Shown here: positions 40,153 through 50,200 of the stretch, piece by piece
Layout of the letters: the number at the start of each line of letters is the position of its first letter
Position numbering within the stretch: the first letter of the stretch is position 1
NCBI GenBank assembly: GCA_036362785.1
Contig: CP143625.1
Span: forward strand, 1 to 64,000
Length of the DNA: 64,000 nucleotides
Direction of reading: 5' to 3'
Origin: a beta proteobacterium MWH-UniP1
GTDB lineage: Bacteria; Pseudomonadota; Gammaproteobacteria; Burkholderiales; Burkholderiaceae_A
Notes under the pieces: model-generated
Told to the model about the DNA's origin: nothing
Databases searched by the model: none
Seen by the model: the letters and a program-made list of their open reading frames with translations, nothing else
Translations under genes and position numbers: made by a program

Positions 40153-40228
40153 GACGGTGTCGGGGACCAAGAAATTTCAAAGAAACGAGCATTTTAGCCC
40201 CTTGGCTAGGCTTAGAGGCTTGTGTCGC

Positions 40229-40250
40229 GAGGGGCAATTCTTTACCCCTC
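40229..40250. repeat. stem-loop between MBL gene and metH
   Basis: GAGGGG (40229-40234) and CCCCTC (40245-40250) form a 6-bp GC-rich stem with a 10-base loop, just after the MBL stop on the minus strand. No T-run follows, so it may be a weak or rho-assisted terminator, a processing site, or part of the metH leader. Confidence 0.35.
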
Positions 40251-40261
40251 TTGCATCAAGC

Positions 40262-41257
40262 TTAATTTTTTAGCGTATCAAGCCAGCAGACCAGGCCGTC
40301 GCTGTTGAGTTTCAAATCAAGATCCAGCACCTCTAAGCATTGGGCCTGCGTTAAGGCCACACCGTGATCCTTCAGCTGTGAGAGCATCAACCCGGCGAGA
40401 TCTTGGCGAATCAGACTCGCACGATCAGGCCCTGCCCCCCGATGGCGAAGACCAATTTCGGCGTATTGGTCGGTCTGTCGAAGTAAAAAATCACCATGCC
40501 GGCCGACATCGCAGACCTGGGCGTAGTGCGTTAGATAAACAGCCGGCGGCTTTGCGGCCAATAGCCGTCGAATCGTCGGGCCCAACTCATCGGGGGAAAA
40601 CTGTGAGGGCGACGAGGTCACAAAAATATAGGCCCCGTTGGCGGTGTCGAAGTCGCGATAGGAGATGCCAAAGGTGTCGCCCGTGAAAAAGCTATTGGTC
40701 TTGGTGTCACGGATATACACATGGTGTTTGGCGTGGCCCGGGGAGTCCCAGAATTCAAATACCCGGCCAGCAAGCGAAATCGTGGCGCCCTCTGGGGTTT
40801 CCAAAATTCGATCTTGCGGAATTGGTTCGAGGCCACCGTATTCACGAACGGCCATCTCCTGCCCATAGACATCGCAGACGGCGGCCCAGAGTTTGGATGG
40901 ATCCACCATATGCCGTGTTCCCCGCGGATGAACAGTGAGCCGCGCATTGGGGCACAGCCGCATTAACTCGCCCGCACCGCCCGCATGATCCAAGTGCACG
41001 TGGGTCAAAACAATCCAATCAACATGCTCAGGGCCAAGACCCAGCGCACGAATCGATTCAATGACCCGCGGTGCAGCGTACTTGGTCGAGGTGTCAATAA
41101 TTGCCACACGGCCCTGCTCAACAACAAGGTGCACTGCGTCGAACTCATCTCGGAAATACCCGGAATCAATGGCGTAAATACCGTTGTCAAAGTTTCGAAG
41201 TACTGGCGTGATCAAGGGGGCTTGGGCATGCTGATGGTGGGACGTGGGAAAGGTCAT
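40262..41257 (-). CDS. MBL-fold metallohydrolase
   Basis: The 331-residue protein has the metallo-beta-lactamase motif THVHLDHAGG (85-94) and further ligands in WDSPGHAKHH and the GDTFG Asp. It has no signal peptide. Such enzymes hydrolyse thioesters, lactones or phosphodiesters; the C-terminal ~90 residues look like an extra helical domain rather than a known partner. It lies between gatB and metH on the same strand, 24 bases after gatB. Substrate unknown. Confidence 0.82.
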   Translation of the reverse strand: MTFPTSHHQHAQAPLITPVLRNFDNGIYAIDSGYFRDEFDAVHLVVEQGRVAIIDTSTKYAAPRVIESIRALGLGPEHVDWIVLTHVHLDHAGGAGELMRLCPNARLTVHPRGTRHMVDPSKLWAAVCDVYGQEMAVREYGGLEPIPQDRILETPEGATISLAGRVFEFWDSPGHAKHHVYIRDTKTNSFFTGDTFGISYRDFDTANGAYIFVTSSPSQFSPDELGPTIRRLLAAKPPAVYLTHYAQVCDVGRHGDFLLRQTDQYAEIGLRHRGAGPDRASLIRQDLAGLMLSQLKDHGVALTQAQCLEVLDLDLKLNSDGLVCWLDTLKN

Positions 41258-41281
41258 GATGGATGGTTTCTTGATAAAGAA

Positions 41282-42730
41282 TTAGGACGACAGCCTTGCT
41301 TTCACCAGGTCAGTCACCTGTTGTGGGTTGGCCTTGCCTTGAGATTTTTTCATGACCTGACCTACTAAGGCATTCATGGCCTTTTCTTTTCCGGCTTTAA
41401 ATTCATCCACCATTTTTGGATTGGCGGCAATGACCTGATCGACAAGACTAGCAATCAGCCCGGTGTCTTGAATCTGCCGCAGGCCTTTGGCGTCGATGGC
41501 GGCATCGGCAGACTCGAATTCGCCTTGCCAAATGGCGTTAAAGACTTCGCGGCCAATCTTGTTGCTGACGGTGCCATCGGCCACGCGGGCAATCACCCCG
41601 GCAAGCTGTGCTGCCGATACACGCGATGCAGCGATCTCAATGCCATCACGGTTGAGCTGCGTGGCGAGCTCACCCATCATCCAGTTGGCAACCAGCTTCG
41701 GGTCGACCTTTTCAGCAGCCAACACCGCAAAAAAATAATCGGCACTGTCACGGCTTGCCGCAACCATCGATGCATCATAGTCCGACAGGCCATAGTCGCG
41801 GGTCAGACGCTCACGCAGGCCTTGCGGCAGTTCTGGCATTTCTGCACGGATTTGATCAATCCAGTCTTGCGAAATCACCAGTGGCGGCAAGTCGGGATCG
41901 GGGAAGTAACGGTAATCGTGGGCGTCTTCCTTAGAGCGCATGGCCCGTGTTTCCTCACGGTCCGGGTCGAACAGCCGTGTTTCTTGAACAACCTTGCCGC
42001 CGTCTTCAATCAATTCAATCTGTCGTCTTGCCTCGACTTCAATGGCTTTTTCTAAAAAGCGAAATGAATTCAGATTCTTAATTTCGCAGCGGGTACCAAA
42101 TTCTTGTTGGCCCATGGGGCGCACAGATACGTTGGCGTCCACCCGGAAAGAACCCTCTTGCAGATTGCCATCACAAATGCCGATCCAGGTGACAAGGCTG
42201 TGTAGCGCTTTTGCATAGGCAGCCGCTTCTTTTGCCGAACGCATGACGGGCTCACTCACAATCTCAAGCAGTGGTGTGCCGGCCCGATTCAAGTCAATGC
42301 CAGAGCAGCCAGTGGGTAGACCCTCAATGCCTTCATGAATGGATTTGCCCGCGTCTTCTTCAAGGTGTGCCCGAGTCAATTCAATCGTCTTCATACCCTG
42401 CTCGGTCACGATGGTGATCGTGCCACCCTGCACCACGGGGATTTCGTACTGGCTGATCTGATAGCCCTTTGGCAGATCAGGATAGAAATAATTCTTGCGG
42501 GCAAAGATAGATGTGGGCGCAATCTTGGCGCCGATGGCCAGACCGAATCGAATGGCGCAGGCGGCTGCCTCGCGATTCATCACGGGCAGCACCCCGGGCA
42601 GCGCCATATCCACCATATGGGCCTGGGTGTTGGGTGCAGCGCCAAACTGTGTGGATGCCGGCGAAAAGATTTTGGACTTGGTCTTGAGTTGAACATGACA
42701 CTCCAAGCCGATCACGATTTCCCAGTTCAT
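41282..42730 (-). CDS. gatB: Asp/Glu-tRNA amidotransferase subunit B
   Basis: GatB phosphorylates mischarged Glu-tRNA(Gln) or Asp-tRNA(Asn) and amidates it with GatA-supplied ammonia. The 482-residue protein starts [20 protein letters not shown] and has the family block [14 protein letters not shown] and the C-terminal tail domain ending [20 protein letters not shown]. Its ATG overlaps the gatA stop (ATGA). An upstream in-frame start adds 14 residues inside gatA and is unlikely. Confidence 0.97.
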   Translation of the reverse strand: MNWEIVIGLECHVQLKTKSKIFSPASTQFGAAPNTQAHMVDMALPGVLPVMNREAAACAIRFGLAIGAKIAPTSIFARKNYFYPDLPKGYQISQYEIPVVQGGTITIVTEQGMKTIELTRAHLEEDAGKSIHEGIEGLPTGCSGIDLNRAGTPLLEIVSEPVMRSAKEAAAYAKALHSLVTWIGICDGNLQEGSFRVDANVSVRPMGQQEFGTRCEIKNLNSFRFLEKAIEVEARRQIELIEDGGKVVQETRLFDPDREETRAMRSKEDAHDYRYFPDPDLPPLVISQDWIDQIRAEMPELPQGLRERLTRDYGLSDYDASMVAASRDSADYFFAVLAAEKVDPKLVANWMMGELATQLNRDGIEIAASRVSAAQLAGVIARVADGTVSNKIGREVFNAIWQGEFESADAAIDAKGLRQIQDTGLIASLVDQVIAANPKMVDEFKAGKEKAMNALVGQVMKKSQGKANPQQVTDLVKARLSS

Positions 42731-44256
42731 ACCGCACCTCCTGCCGCCATCTCGGGGGTTTTGGTGTGCCAATCACTCGCCTGCTGGAATTGGTGGGCAA
42801 CTTTTAAGAGATGTGCTTCCTTAAAGCGAGGCCCAATGAGCTGTAATCCCACGGGCCGTCTTGCGTGTTGACCCTGACCAAAACCGCAAGGAATCGACAT
42901 CGCTGGAAGGCCGGCCAGGTTTGCACCGAGGGTATAGATGTCGGCCAGATATTCCTGCAGGGGGTCGCTATGTTGTCGGTCAATGTCCCAGGCGACCGTG
43001 GGCGCCACTGGCCCAGCGATCACATCACACTGGGTAAAGGCCGCATCAAAGTCCTGGGCCACCAGGCGTCGCACCCGCTGGGCCTGGATGTAATAGGCGT
43101 CGTAATAACCGTGGGAGAGCACAAAGGTGCCAATCAGAATCCGGCGGCGGACTTCTTTACCAAAACCTTCGGCTCGCGAGCGGCAATAGAGATCCTGAAG
43201 GTCTTTGGGGTTGGCTGCCCGGTGACCAAACCGGACGCCATCGAACCGGCTGAGATTGCTCGAAGCTTCGGCAGGTGCGATCACGTAATAGGCCGGAATG
43301 CTCAAGGCGGTTCTGGGCAGGCTCACCGGGACGGTGGTGGCGCCGAGCCGCTCAAGTGCTTTGATCGCTGAATGAATCGCAGATCGAACCTCATCGCTCA
43401 AGCCCTCGGCAAAGAATTCCTGGGGCAGCCCAATCCGTAGTCCAGCCAGCGGCGTAGTCGCCCCGCCCGATGCGATGGGCTCGGCAATGCCCAAAGCAAA
43501 GTCTTCGGGGGCCATTTCTAGGCTGGTGGCGTCTTTGGGGTCAAAGCCACACATCGCCGATAGCAGCACGGCACAGTCCAAGGCGGTTCTGGCCATCGGG
43601 CCGGCCTGGTCTAGGCTCGAGGCATAGGCAATCATTCCCCATCGAGAGGCCCGACCGTAGGTTGGTTTGATGCCAGTAAGTGCACACATTGAAGAAGGCT
43701 GGCGGATCGAACCACCGGTGTCGGTGCCGGTAGCCGCTGGGGCAAGGCCTGCGGCCACAGCCGCTGCAGAGCCACCAGATGAGCCCCCAGGCACGGCCTT
43801 GGGGTCCCAGGGATTTCGTACTGGGCCATAGGCCGAATAGGTGTTGCCCGAACCCATGGCGAACTCATCACAGTTGAGTTTTCCAAGCCCCACCATGCCC
43901 GCATGAGTGAGCCGCTCAACCACGGTGGCATCAAACGGGCTGCGATAGCCCGCCAAGATCTTGGAACTGGCCGTGGTTGGCCAGTCACGGGTAACGAAGA
44001 TGTCCTTGTGGGCAACTGGCAGGCCAACCAGCGAAAATGCTGAGTTCGCCTTCTCTTGCCCCTGATCAAGCCGAGCCTGGGCGGCCTTGGCCTGGGCCAA
44101 GGTCACATCAGGGTCAACGGCCAAGAACGAGTTGGTGGTGTCTGACTGAATACGAGCCAGATAGGCTTCGGCCAGCTCAACGGCGCTGCATTGCCGGCTG
44201 GCCAGGGCCTTGGCCAGGCTGGCCAGATCGGAATAGGGCTGAAATGGGGCCGTCAT
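42727..44256 (-). CDS. gatA: Asp/Glu-tRNA amidotransferase subunit A
   Basis: GatA is the glutaminase/amidase subunit. The 509-residue protein has the amidase-signature Ser-Ser-Lys triad: K84 (AHKDIF), S159 (GGSSGGSAA) and S183 ([11 protein letters not shown]). It overlaps gatC upstream and gatB downstream by four bases each, so the three subunits are translationally coupled. Their presence suggests that Gln-tRNA or Asn-tRNA is made by the indirect route. Confidence 0.97.
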   Translation of the reverse strand: MTAPFQPYSDLASLAKALASRQCSAVELAEAYLARIQSDTTNSFLAVDPDVTLAQAKAAQARLDQGQEKANSAFSLVGLPVAHKDIFVTRDWPTTASSKILAGYRSPFDATVVERLTHAGMVGLGKLNCDEFAMGSGNTYSAYGPVRNPWDPKAVPGGSSGGSAAAVAAGLAPAATGTDTGGSIRQPSSMCALTGIKPTYGRASRWGMIAYASSLDQAGPMARTALDCAVLLSAMCGFDPKDATSLEMAPEDFALGIAEPIASGGATTPLAGLRIGLPQEFFAEGLSDEVRSAIHSAIKALERLGATTVPVSLPRTALSIPAYYVIAPAEASSNLSRFDGVRFGHRAANPKDLQDLYCRSRAEGFGKEVRRRILIGTFVLSHGYYDAYYIQAQRVRRLVAQDFDAAFTQCDVIAGPVAPTVAWDIDRQHSDPLQEYLADIYTLGANLAGLPAMSIPCGFGQGQHARRPVGLQLIGPRFKEAHLLKVAHQFQQASDWHTKTPEMAAGGAV

Positions 44257-44540
44257 TCCACCACCCTGGGCACGATAAACAGGCCTGCTGCGGATTGTGG
44301 CGCGTTTTGCATCAGGGTCTCGCGGGGTGGCAGGGGCTCGGCCACATCATCCCGAAGCCTCAGGGCCACATCATGGGGATGGGCCATGGGCGCCACGCCC
44401 TGAGTTGGGGCATTGGAGAGCTCCCCCACCCAATTCAGAATTGAGGCCAAGGCGGGGAGAACGTCTCGCTGCTCCTCCTCGGAGATGGCGAGTCGGGAGA
44501 GTCGGGCAAGCTTTTGAAGGTCTTTAGATTCGAGGTCCAC
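44253..44540 (-). CDS. gatC: Asp/Glu-tRNA amidotransferase subunit C
   Basis: GatC is the small linker subunit of GatCAB. The 95-residue protein has the family pattern [20 protein letters not shown] at the start and a C-terminal [20 protein letters not shown] segment that wraps around GatA. It heads the gatCAB operon and diverges from mreB, with 61 bases between the start codons. Confidence 0.94.
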   Translation of the reverse strand: MDLESKDLQKLARLSRLAISEEEQRDVLPALASILNWVGELSNAPTQGVAPMAHPHDVALRLRDDVAEPLPPRETLMQNAPQSAAGLFIVPRVVE

Positions 44541-44589
44541 GGCCGGAAAATTTTGGTTGTCGTTGTGCTTTATTATCCTTTTCTTTTAA

Positions 44590-45645
<1,056 letters not shown>

Positions 45646-45665
45646 AGGGAGCGCCATTACGTAAT

Positions 45666-46595
45666 ATGGCACTCTCTCAAAGCCCGCCACCGCTTTTTAA
45701 ACAAGGCCTCTCTGCGCGTTTTCAGCTGCTGATAGCAGTCAGTGCTGCAGCGGCCTTGATTTATGTAGACCTGCACTTTAGCCTGCTTAAACCCCTTCGT
45801 CAGGGGCTCAGCGTTGTTCTGTATCCAATTGAGCAAGTTTTGTTGGCACCCCGCGCAGCTTTTTCTTGGCTTGGCGACTATGCAGGTGTGATTGTCTCAA
45901 CGGTAGATCGGCAGAATGTCCTTGCACAACGCGAGGTGCAAACTGCTGATCAGTTGTTACAGATTGAACAGTTACGCGCAGAAAACGAGGGCCTGCGGGG
46001 GCTTTTAGATCTGCGTAAAGCCGTTAAACAAAAGACACTCGTGGCAGAAATTAGTCACGAGATGCGCGATGCATTCAGTAGCCGTGTGGTGATTGATCGC
46101 GGCAGTCAGCACGGTATTGCACCAGGCCATCCTGTGATCAACGCCCAAGGCGTTGTCGGCCAGGTGGTGCGTGTCTCCCCCATCACGGCAGAGGTCTCTT
46201 TAGTCACCGACCCTTCTTTGGTGATTCCAGTGAGTTTGCCGCGCTCAAGCTCAAGAACCGTAGCAGTCGGCGCTGGTGATGGGCAGCAGGTGGAACTGCG
46301 CTATTTGAATATCAATGCAGAGGTCGAACCGGGTGATATTTTGGTGACCTCTGGCTTAGACGGCCTTTATCCACCGGGGCTGCCCGTGGCCAAGGTCAGT
46401 CGCGTAAAACGCGCGGGTAGCGGGCAGTTTTCAAATGTCTTGTCCGCGCCTGTTGCGCCGGTGGGCACTTTGCGACATGTGCTGGTGATCATGGTGGATG
46501 CAAGCCTGATTCCGCCCGCACCCAGGGACTTGGATAAGGCCCAGCCGGCTGGCAAAAAGCCCGCAGCCACAACAACAGGCACTTTGAAAAAATGA
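45666..46595 (+). CDS. mreC: rod shape-determining protein MreC
   Basis: MreC bridges MreB and the wall synthases in the periplasm. The 309-residue protein has one N-terminal membrane segment (about 20-40), a coiled coil (about 75-115) and the two beta-barrel domains with DRGSQHGIAPGHPVINAQGV and VTSGLDGLYPPGLPVAKV. The C-terminus is Pro/Ala/Lys-rich. Its stop overlaps the mreD start by four bases. Confidence 0.95.
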   Translation: MALSQSPPPLFKQGLSARFQLLIAVSAAAALIYVDLHFSLLKPLRQGLSVVLYPIEQVLLAPRAAFSWLGDYAGVIVSTVDRQNVLAQREVQTADQLLQIEQLRAENEGLRGLLDLRKAVKQKTLVAEISHEMRDAFSSRVVIDRGSQHGIAPGHPVINAQGVVGQVVRVSPITAEVSLVTDPSLVIPVSLPRSSSRTVAVGAGDGQQVELRYLNINAEVEPGDILVTSGLDGLYPPGLPVAKVSRVKRAGSGQFSNVLSAPVAPVGTLRHVLVIMVDASLIPPAPRDLDKAQPAGKKPAATTTGTLKK

Positions 46596-47098
46596 GACGC
46601 ACCATACTGGGTAGAACACCCTCGACTGCCATGATCACCGCATCGTTTGTGGTGGCCTTGGTGTTGGAGATGTTGCCCTGGGGTAGCTGGCCAATGCCTG
46701 AATTTTTGGCGTTAGTTTTGGTGTTTTGGAATGTCTTTCAGCCGCGCCGGGTGGGAATCGCTTTGGCGTGGTTATTAGGCATTGTGATGGACGTTCACTC
46801 GGGCGCGCTGCTAGGGCAGCATGCCTTGGTCTATTCATTGCTGTCTTATGGGGCCATTGCAATGCATCGGCGTTTGCTTTGGTATTCCGTTCCCGCTCAG
46901 GCCTTGCAGCTATTTCCATTATTTTTGTTGGCCAATGTTGCTGTGACGCTTGTTAACGTATTTTTCTCGGGCGTAGCGCCTTCTTGGGTGTTTTTCTTTG
47001 CCCCCGTGCTCACCGCGATTCTTTGGATACCGCTCACCAATCTAGTGCTGAGCCGGTTGAATCGCGCACGTGACTCAACCGCAGCAATCGGGCGATAG
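46592..47098 (+). CDS. mreD: rod shape-determining protein MreD
   Basis: MreD is a small membrane protein of the elongasome. The 168-residue product is almost entirely hydrophobic with five or six membrane helices and the family motif GIALAWLLGIVMDVHSGALLGQHAL (shown in part: GIVMDVHSGALLGQHA). It is ATGA-coupled to mreC and followed by mrdA after 12 bases. Confidence 0.92.
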   Translation: MRRTILGRTPSTAMITASFVVALVLEMLPWGSWPMPEFLALVLVFWNVFQPRRVGIALAWLLGIVMDVHSGALLGQHALVYSLLSYGAIAMHRRLLWYSVPAQALQLFPLFLLANVAVTLVNVFFSGVAPSWVFFFAPVLTAILWIPLTNLVLSRLNRARDSTAAIGR

Positions 47099-47110
47099 GG
47101 CGATCCGATC

Positions 47111-48958
47111 ATGAATGACTTTCGCTCGAATACGTCCAGCGACTTTCGGGTGCGCGCCTCGTTTATGGCGCTTTTGGTCTTGGTGCTGTTCGGGGTGCTG
47201 TTGCTGCGCTTTGCCTATCTGCAGATTTGGCGATATTTTGATTTCCATGCCTTGTCTGAGGACAATCGGGTGGCATTGCTGCCGGTGCAGGCACCTCGCG
47301 GGGAAATTTTTGATCGACATGGTCAAATCATTGCCCGTAACACGTCTGCATTTGCGTTAGAAATTGAGCCCCACAAGGTGCCCGATCTTGAAGAGACTCT
47401 GGCGTTTTTGGGCACGTTGATCAAAATTGATGAATTGGATCTGCGGCGCTTTCGGCGATTAAAGGGGGAGCTGCGGCGGTTTGACTCGATTCCGCTAAGG
47501 CCGATTATGAACGATGCCGAAGTGGCTAAAGTCGTGGTGCATTTACATCGCTTGCCGGGCGTTTCAGTCAATGTCCGCTCCATCCGTTTTTATCCTCATA
47601 ACGACTCATCGTCTCATCTGCTTGGCCATATTGGCCGCATTTCGAAATCCGACCGCGAGCGTTTAGAGCAGACAGATCAGGCATCGAGTTACTTTGGCAC
47701 ATCGCACATTGGCAAGCTCGGCCTTGAGCAGTCTTACGAGGCGGAACTTCGCGGCCGAACAGGCTTTGATCGCATGGAAATTACAGCAGGCGGTCGCATG
47801 GTCAGAAGCCTGGAGCGCCGACTGCCAATTCCAGGGAAAAACCTGAGACTCTCGATTGATGGAGAGCTGCAACGGACGATTGAACAGGCCTACGGTAATC
47901 GACGTGGGGCCTTGGTCGCACTGGAGCCCAGCACCGGTGAGGTCTTGGCCTATGTGTCGATGCCAAACTTTAACCCCGCCTTGTTCATCGACGGCATTGA
48001 TGCGGCCACCTGGGATAGCCTAAACAATTCACCCGATAAGCCGCTTTTAAATCGCCCGTTACGGGGCACGTATCCGCCGGGGTCCACCTATAAGCCCTTT
48101 ATGGCAATCGCTGCATTGGAGTCGGGCAAACGTAAGCCAGAGGACACCATTAACGACCCGGGCTATTTTATGTTTGGTAACCACAGGTTTCGTGACAGCA
48201 ATCCAAACGGCAATGGCATTGTTGATTTGAAAAAATCAATTGTGGTCTCAAGCGATACTTACTATTACATTTTGGCCCGCGACATGGGCGTGGACCTGAT
48301 CCATGAGTACATCCGGCCGTGGGGTTTTGGTCAGAAAACGGGGATTGATTTGATTGGCGAGGCCTCGGGGATTTTGCCCTCCTCTAAGTGGAAAGAAGAG
48401 CGGTTTAAACAGCCGTGGCTGCCCGGGGAAAACATGTCGATTGGAATTGGACAGGGTTACAACTCGTTTTCCATTTTGCAGCTGGCCAATGCGACTGCCA
48501 CGCTAGCCAATCGCGGCGTGATGATGCGGCCACGAATTGTTCAGTCGATTGATGACCCCAATACAGGTCTAGTAAAAAAAACCGAGCCCGAGATTGTTCG
48601 CACCCTACCGGTTAGTCAACAGGCCCTGGATTTGGTGATTGATGCCATGGTCGAGGTCAATAAATCCGGCACCGGTGCTCGGGTATTTGCAGGCGCACCG
48701 TATTCGGTTGCTGGCAAAACAGGCACGGCCCAAGTGGTGAGTATTGGTCAGAACGAAAAATATAACGCAGCTAGAGTTGCCGAAAGATTTCGGGACCACT
48801 CTTTATACGTGGCATTCGCCCCTGCGGAACAGCCCAAAGTGGCAGTCGCCTTGATTGTCGAAAACGGTGGATTTGGTGCTGCAGCGGCCGCGCCAATTGC
48901 GCGGCAGGTATTTGATCATGTTCTTTTAAAGAAACCAGGAGCCAACAGTGGCCGCTGA
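47111..48958 (+). CDS. mrdA: penicillin-binding protein 2 (elongation transpeptidase)
   Basis: PBP2 crosslinks new peptidoglycan during elongation. The 615-residue protein has an N-terminal membrane anchor (about 17-37), the PBP dimer/pedestal domain and the transpeptidase domain with active Ser near 325 (PGSTYKPF), the SxD motif SSDTYYY (as in E. coli PBP2, SAD) and KTG near 536 (AGKTGTAQV). It overlaps mrdB by 11 bases. Confidence 0.96.
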   Translation: MNDFRSNTSSDFRVRASFMALLVLVLFGVLLLRFAYLQIWRYFDFHALSEDNRVALLPVQAPRGEIFDRHGQIIARNTSAFALEIEPHKVPDLEETLAFLGTLIKIDELDLRRFRRLKGELRRFDSIPLRPIMNDAEVAKVVVHLHRLPGVSVNVRSIRFYPHNDSSSHLLGHIGRISKSDRERLEQTDQASSYFGTSHIGKLGLEQSYEAELRGRTGFDRMEITAGGRMVRSLERRLPIPGKNLRLSIDGELQRTIEQAYGNRRGALVALEPSTGEVLAYVSMPNFNPALFIDGIDAATWDSLNNSPDKPLLNRPLRGTYPPGSTYKPFMAIAALESGKRKPEDTINDPGYFMFGNHRFRDSNPNGNGIVDLKKSIVVSSDTYYYILARDMGVDLIHEYIRPWGFGQKTGIDLIGEASGILPSSKWKEERFKQPWLPGENMSIGIGQGYNSFSILQLANATATLANRGVMMRPRIVQSIDDPNTGLVKKTEPEIVRTLPVSQQALDLVIDAMVEVNKSGTGARVFAGAPYSVAGKTGTAQVVSIGQNEKYNAARVAERFRDHSLYVAFAPAEQPKVAVALIVENGGFGAAAAAPIARQVFDHVLLKKPGANSGR

Positions 48959-50147
48959 TCGATCTGTGCGCCCCACACCCGGCGGCCCAATTGGCTGGTG
49001 GCTGAGCCTGCGGCGCTTGTTCTCAGTGTTGGACGGACCTTTTATCAGCCTGTTTTTCGGTGTGGCTGCCCTGTCTTGCTTAATTGTGTATAGCGCAGGG
49101 TATGACTTTCAGGGCCGCTTTCTGGACCATCTGCGCAACTTATTATTGGCCTTTGTGATCATGTGGGCAGTGGCCTATGTGTCGCCCACACAACTGCAAC
49201 GCGTTGCAGTGCCCTTGTTTGTATTGGGCGTGTTGTTACTTCTTGCGGTAGCCGTTGCTGGTGACACATCGAAGGGGGCCCGCCGTTGGCTCAATATCGG
49301 CATCACCCGAATTCAGCCCTCTGAATTAATGAAAATTGCCATGCCACTGATGTTGGCTTGGCTGGTGCACCGGTATGAGGGCTTGAAAAATATCCGTCAG
49401 TGGTTGATTGCACTGCTTTTACTGCTCATTCCCACCGCCTTCATTTTGGCCCAGCCAGATCTTGGCACGGCAATGTTGGTATTTGCGGCAGGCCTATTCG
49501 TGCTCTTTTTTGCTGGGCTGTCTTGGCGACTGGTGTTTGTGGTGTTGGGGGCGGCCGTGATTGGCATCATTGGGCTGATTATTTTTGGTGATGCGGTCTG
49601 TGCCGACGGTGTGGCTTGGCCAGGCCTGCGCGAGTATCAGCGGCAACGGGTCTGTACATTGATTGATCCCATGCGGGACCCCTTGGGCAAGGGATTTCAC
49701 ATTATTCAGTCGGTCATCGCGGTTGGGTCCGGGGGGCTTTTTGGTAAGGGCTGGATGCAGGGCACCCAGACCCATTTGGAGTTTATTCCCGAGCGGACCA
49801 CCGACTTTATTTTTGCGGCCTATTCCGAAGAGTTTGGGCTCTTGGGCAATATCTTGTTGCTGGCACTTTATGCGGGCCTGATTCTGCGGGGCCTGTGGAT
49901 TGCCATTGGCGCACCAACACTCTTTTCCAGGCTACTGGCAGGCGCAATTTCACTGACCATCTTCAACTACGCTTTTGTCAACATGGGCATGGTTACCGGC
50001 ATCTTGCCGGTGGTGGGAGTGCCTCTGCCCTGGATGTCTTACGGGGGAACCGCCATGGTGACCTTGGGCTTTGGTGCTGGCATTTTGCTCAGCATTGCCA
50101 GAACCCGTTCCCAGACTGTGCAAGGCTTCGTTCTACAGCGACAATAG
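48948..50147 (+). CDS. mrdB: SEDS glycosyltransferase RodA
   Basis: RodA polymerises glycan strands together with PBP2. The 399-residue protein has about ten membrane helices and the SEDS blocks GARRWLNIGITRIQPSELMK, QPDLGTAMLVF and the C-terminal GVPLPWMSYGGTAMV. Translation starts at GTG inside the end of mrdA. aceK follows after 53 bases. Confidence 0.95.
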   Translation: MAADRSVRPTPGGPIGWWLSLRRLFSVLDGPFISLFFGVAALSCLIVYSAGYDFQGRFLDHLRNLLLAFVIMWAVAYVSPTQLQRVAVPLFVLGVLLLLAVAVAGDTSKGARRWLNIGITRIQPSELMKIAMPLMLAWLVHRYEGLKNIRQWLIALLLLLIPTAFILAQPDLGTAMLVFAAGLFVLFFAGLSWRLVFVVLGAAVIGIIGLIIFGDAVCADGVAWPGLREYQRQRVCTLIDPMRDPLGKGFHIIQSVIAVGSGGLFGKGWMQGTQTHLEFIPERTTDFIFAAYSEEFGLLGNILLLALYAGLILRGLWIAIGAPTLFSRLLAGAISLTIFNYAFVNMGMVTGILPVVGVPLPWMSYGGTAMVTLGFGAGILLSIARTRSQTVQGFVLQRQ

Positions 50148-50200
50148 TTTCACAAGCGGCACGAAGCCGTTCGCTAACGATCAGATTAGGGGAGAACAGC

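Noticed and set aside
40153-40261. Possible cobalamin or SAH riboswitch before metH
   Set aside because: No recognisable B12 box or SAH consensus by eye; only a small stem-loop at 40229-40250.
49895-50200. 102-codon upstream extension of aceK
   Set aside because: It overlaps mrdB out of frame and does not resemble AceK; the ATG at 50201 has a ribosome binding site and a family-length product.
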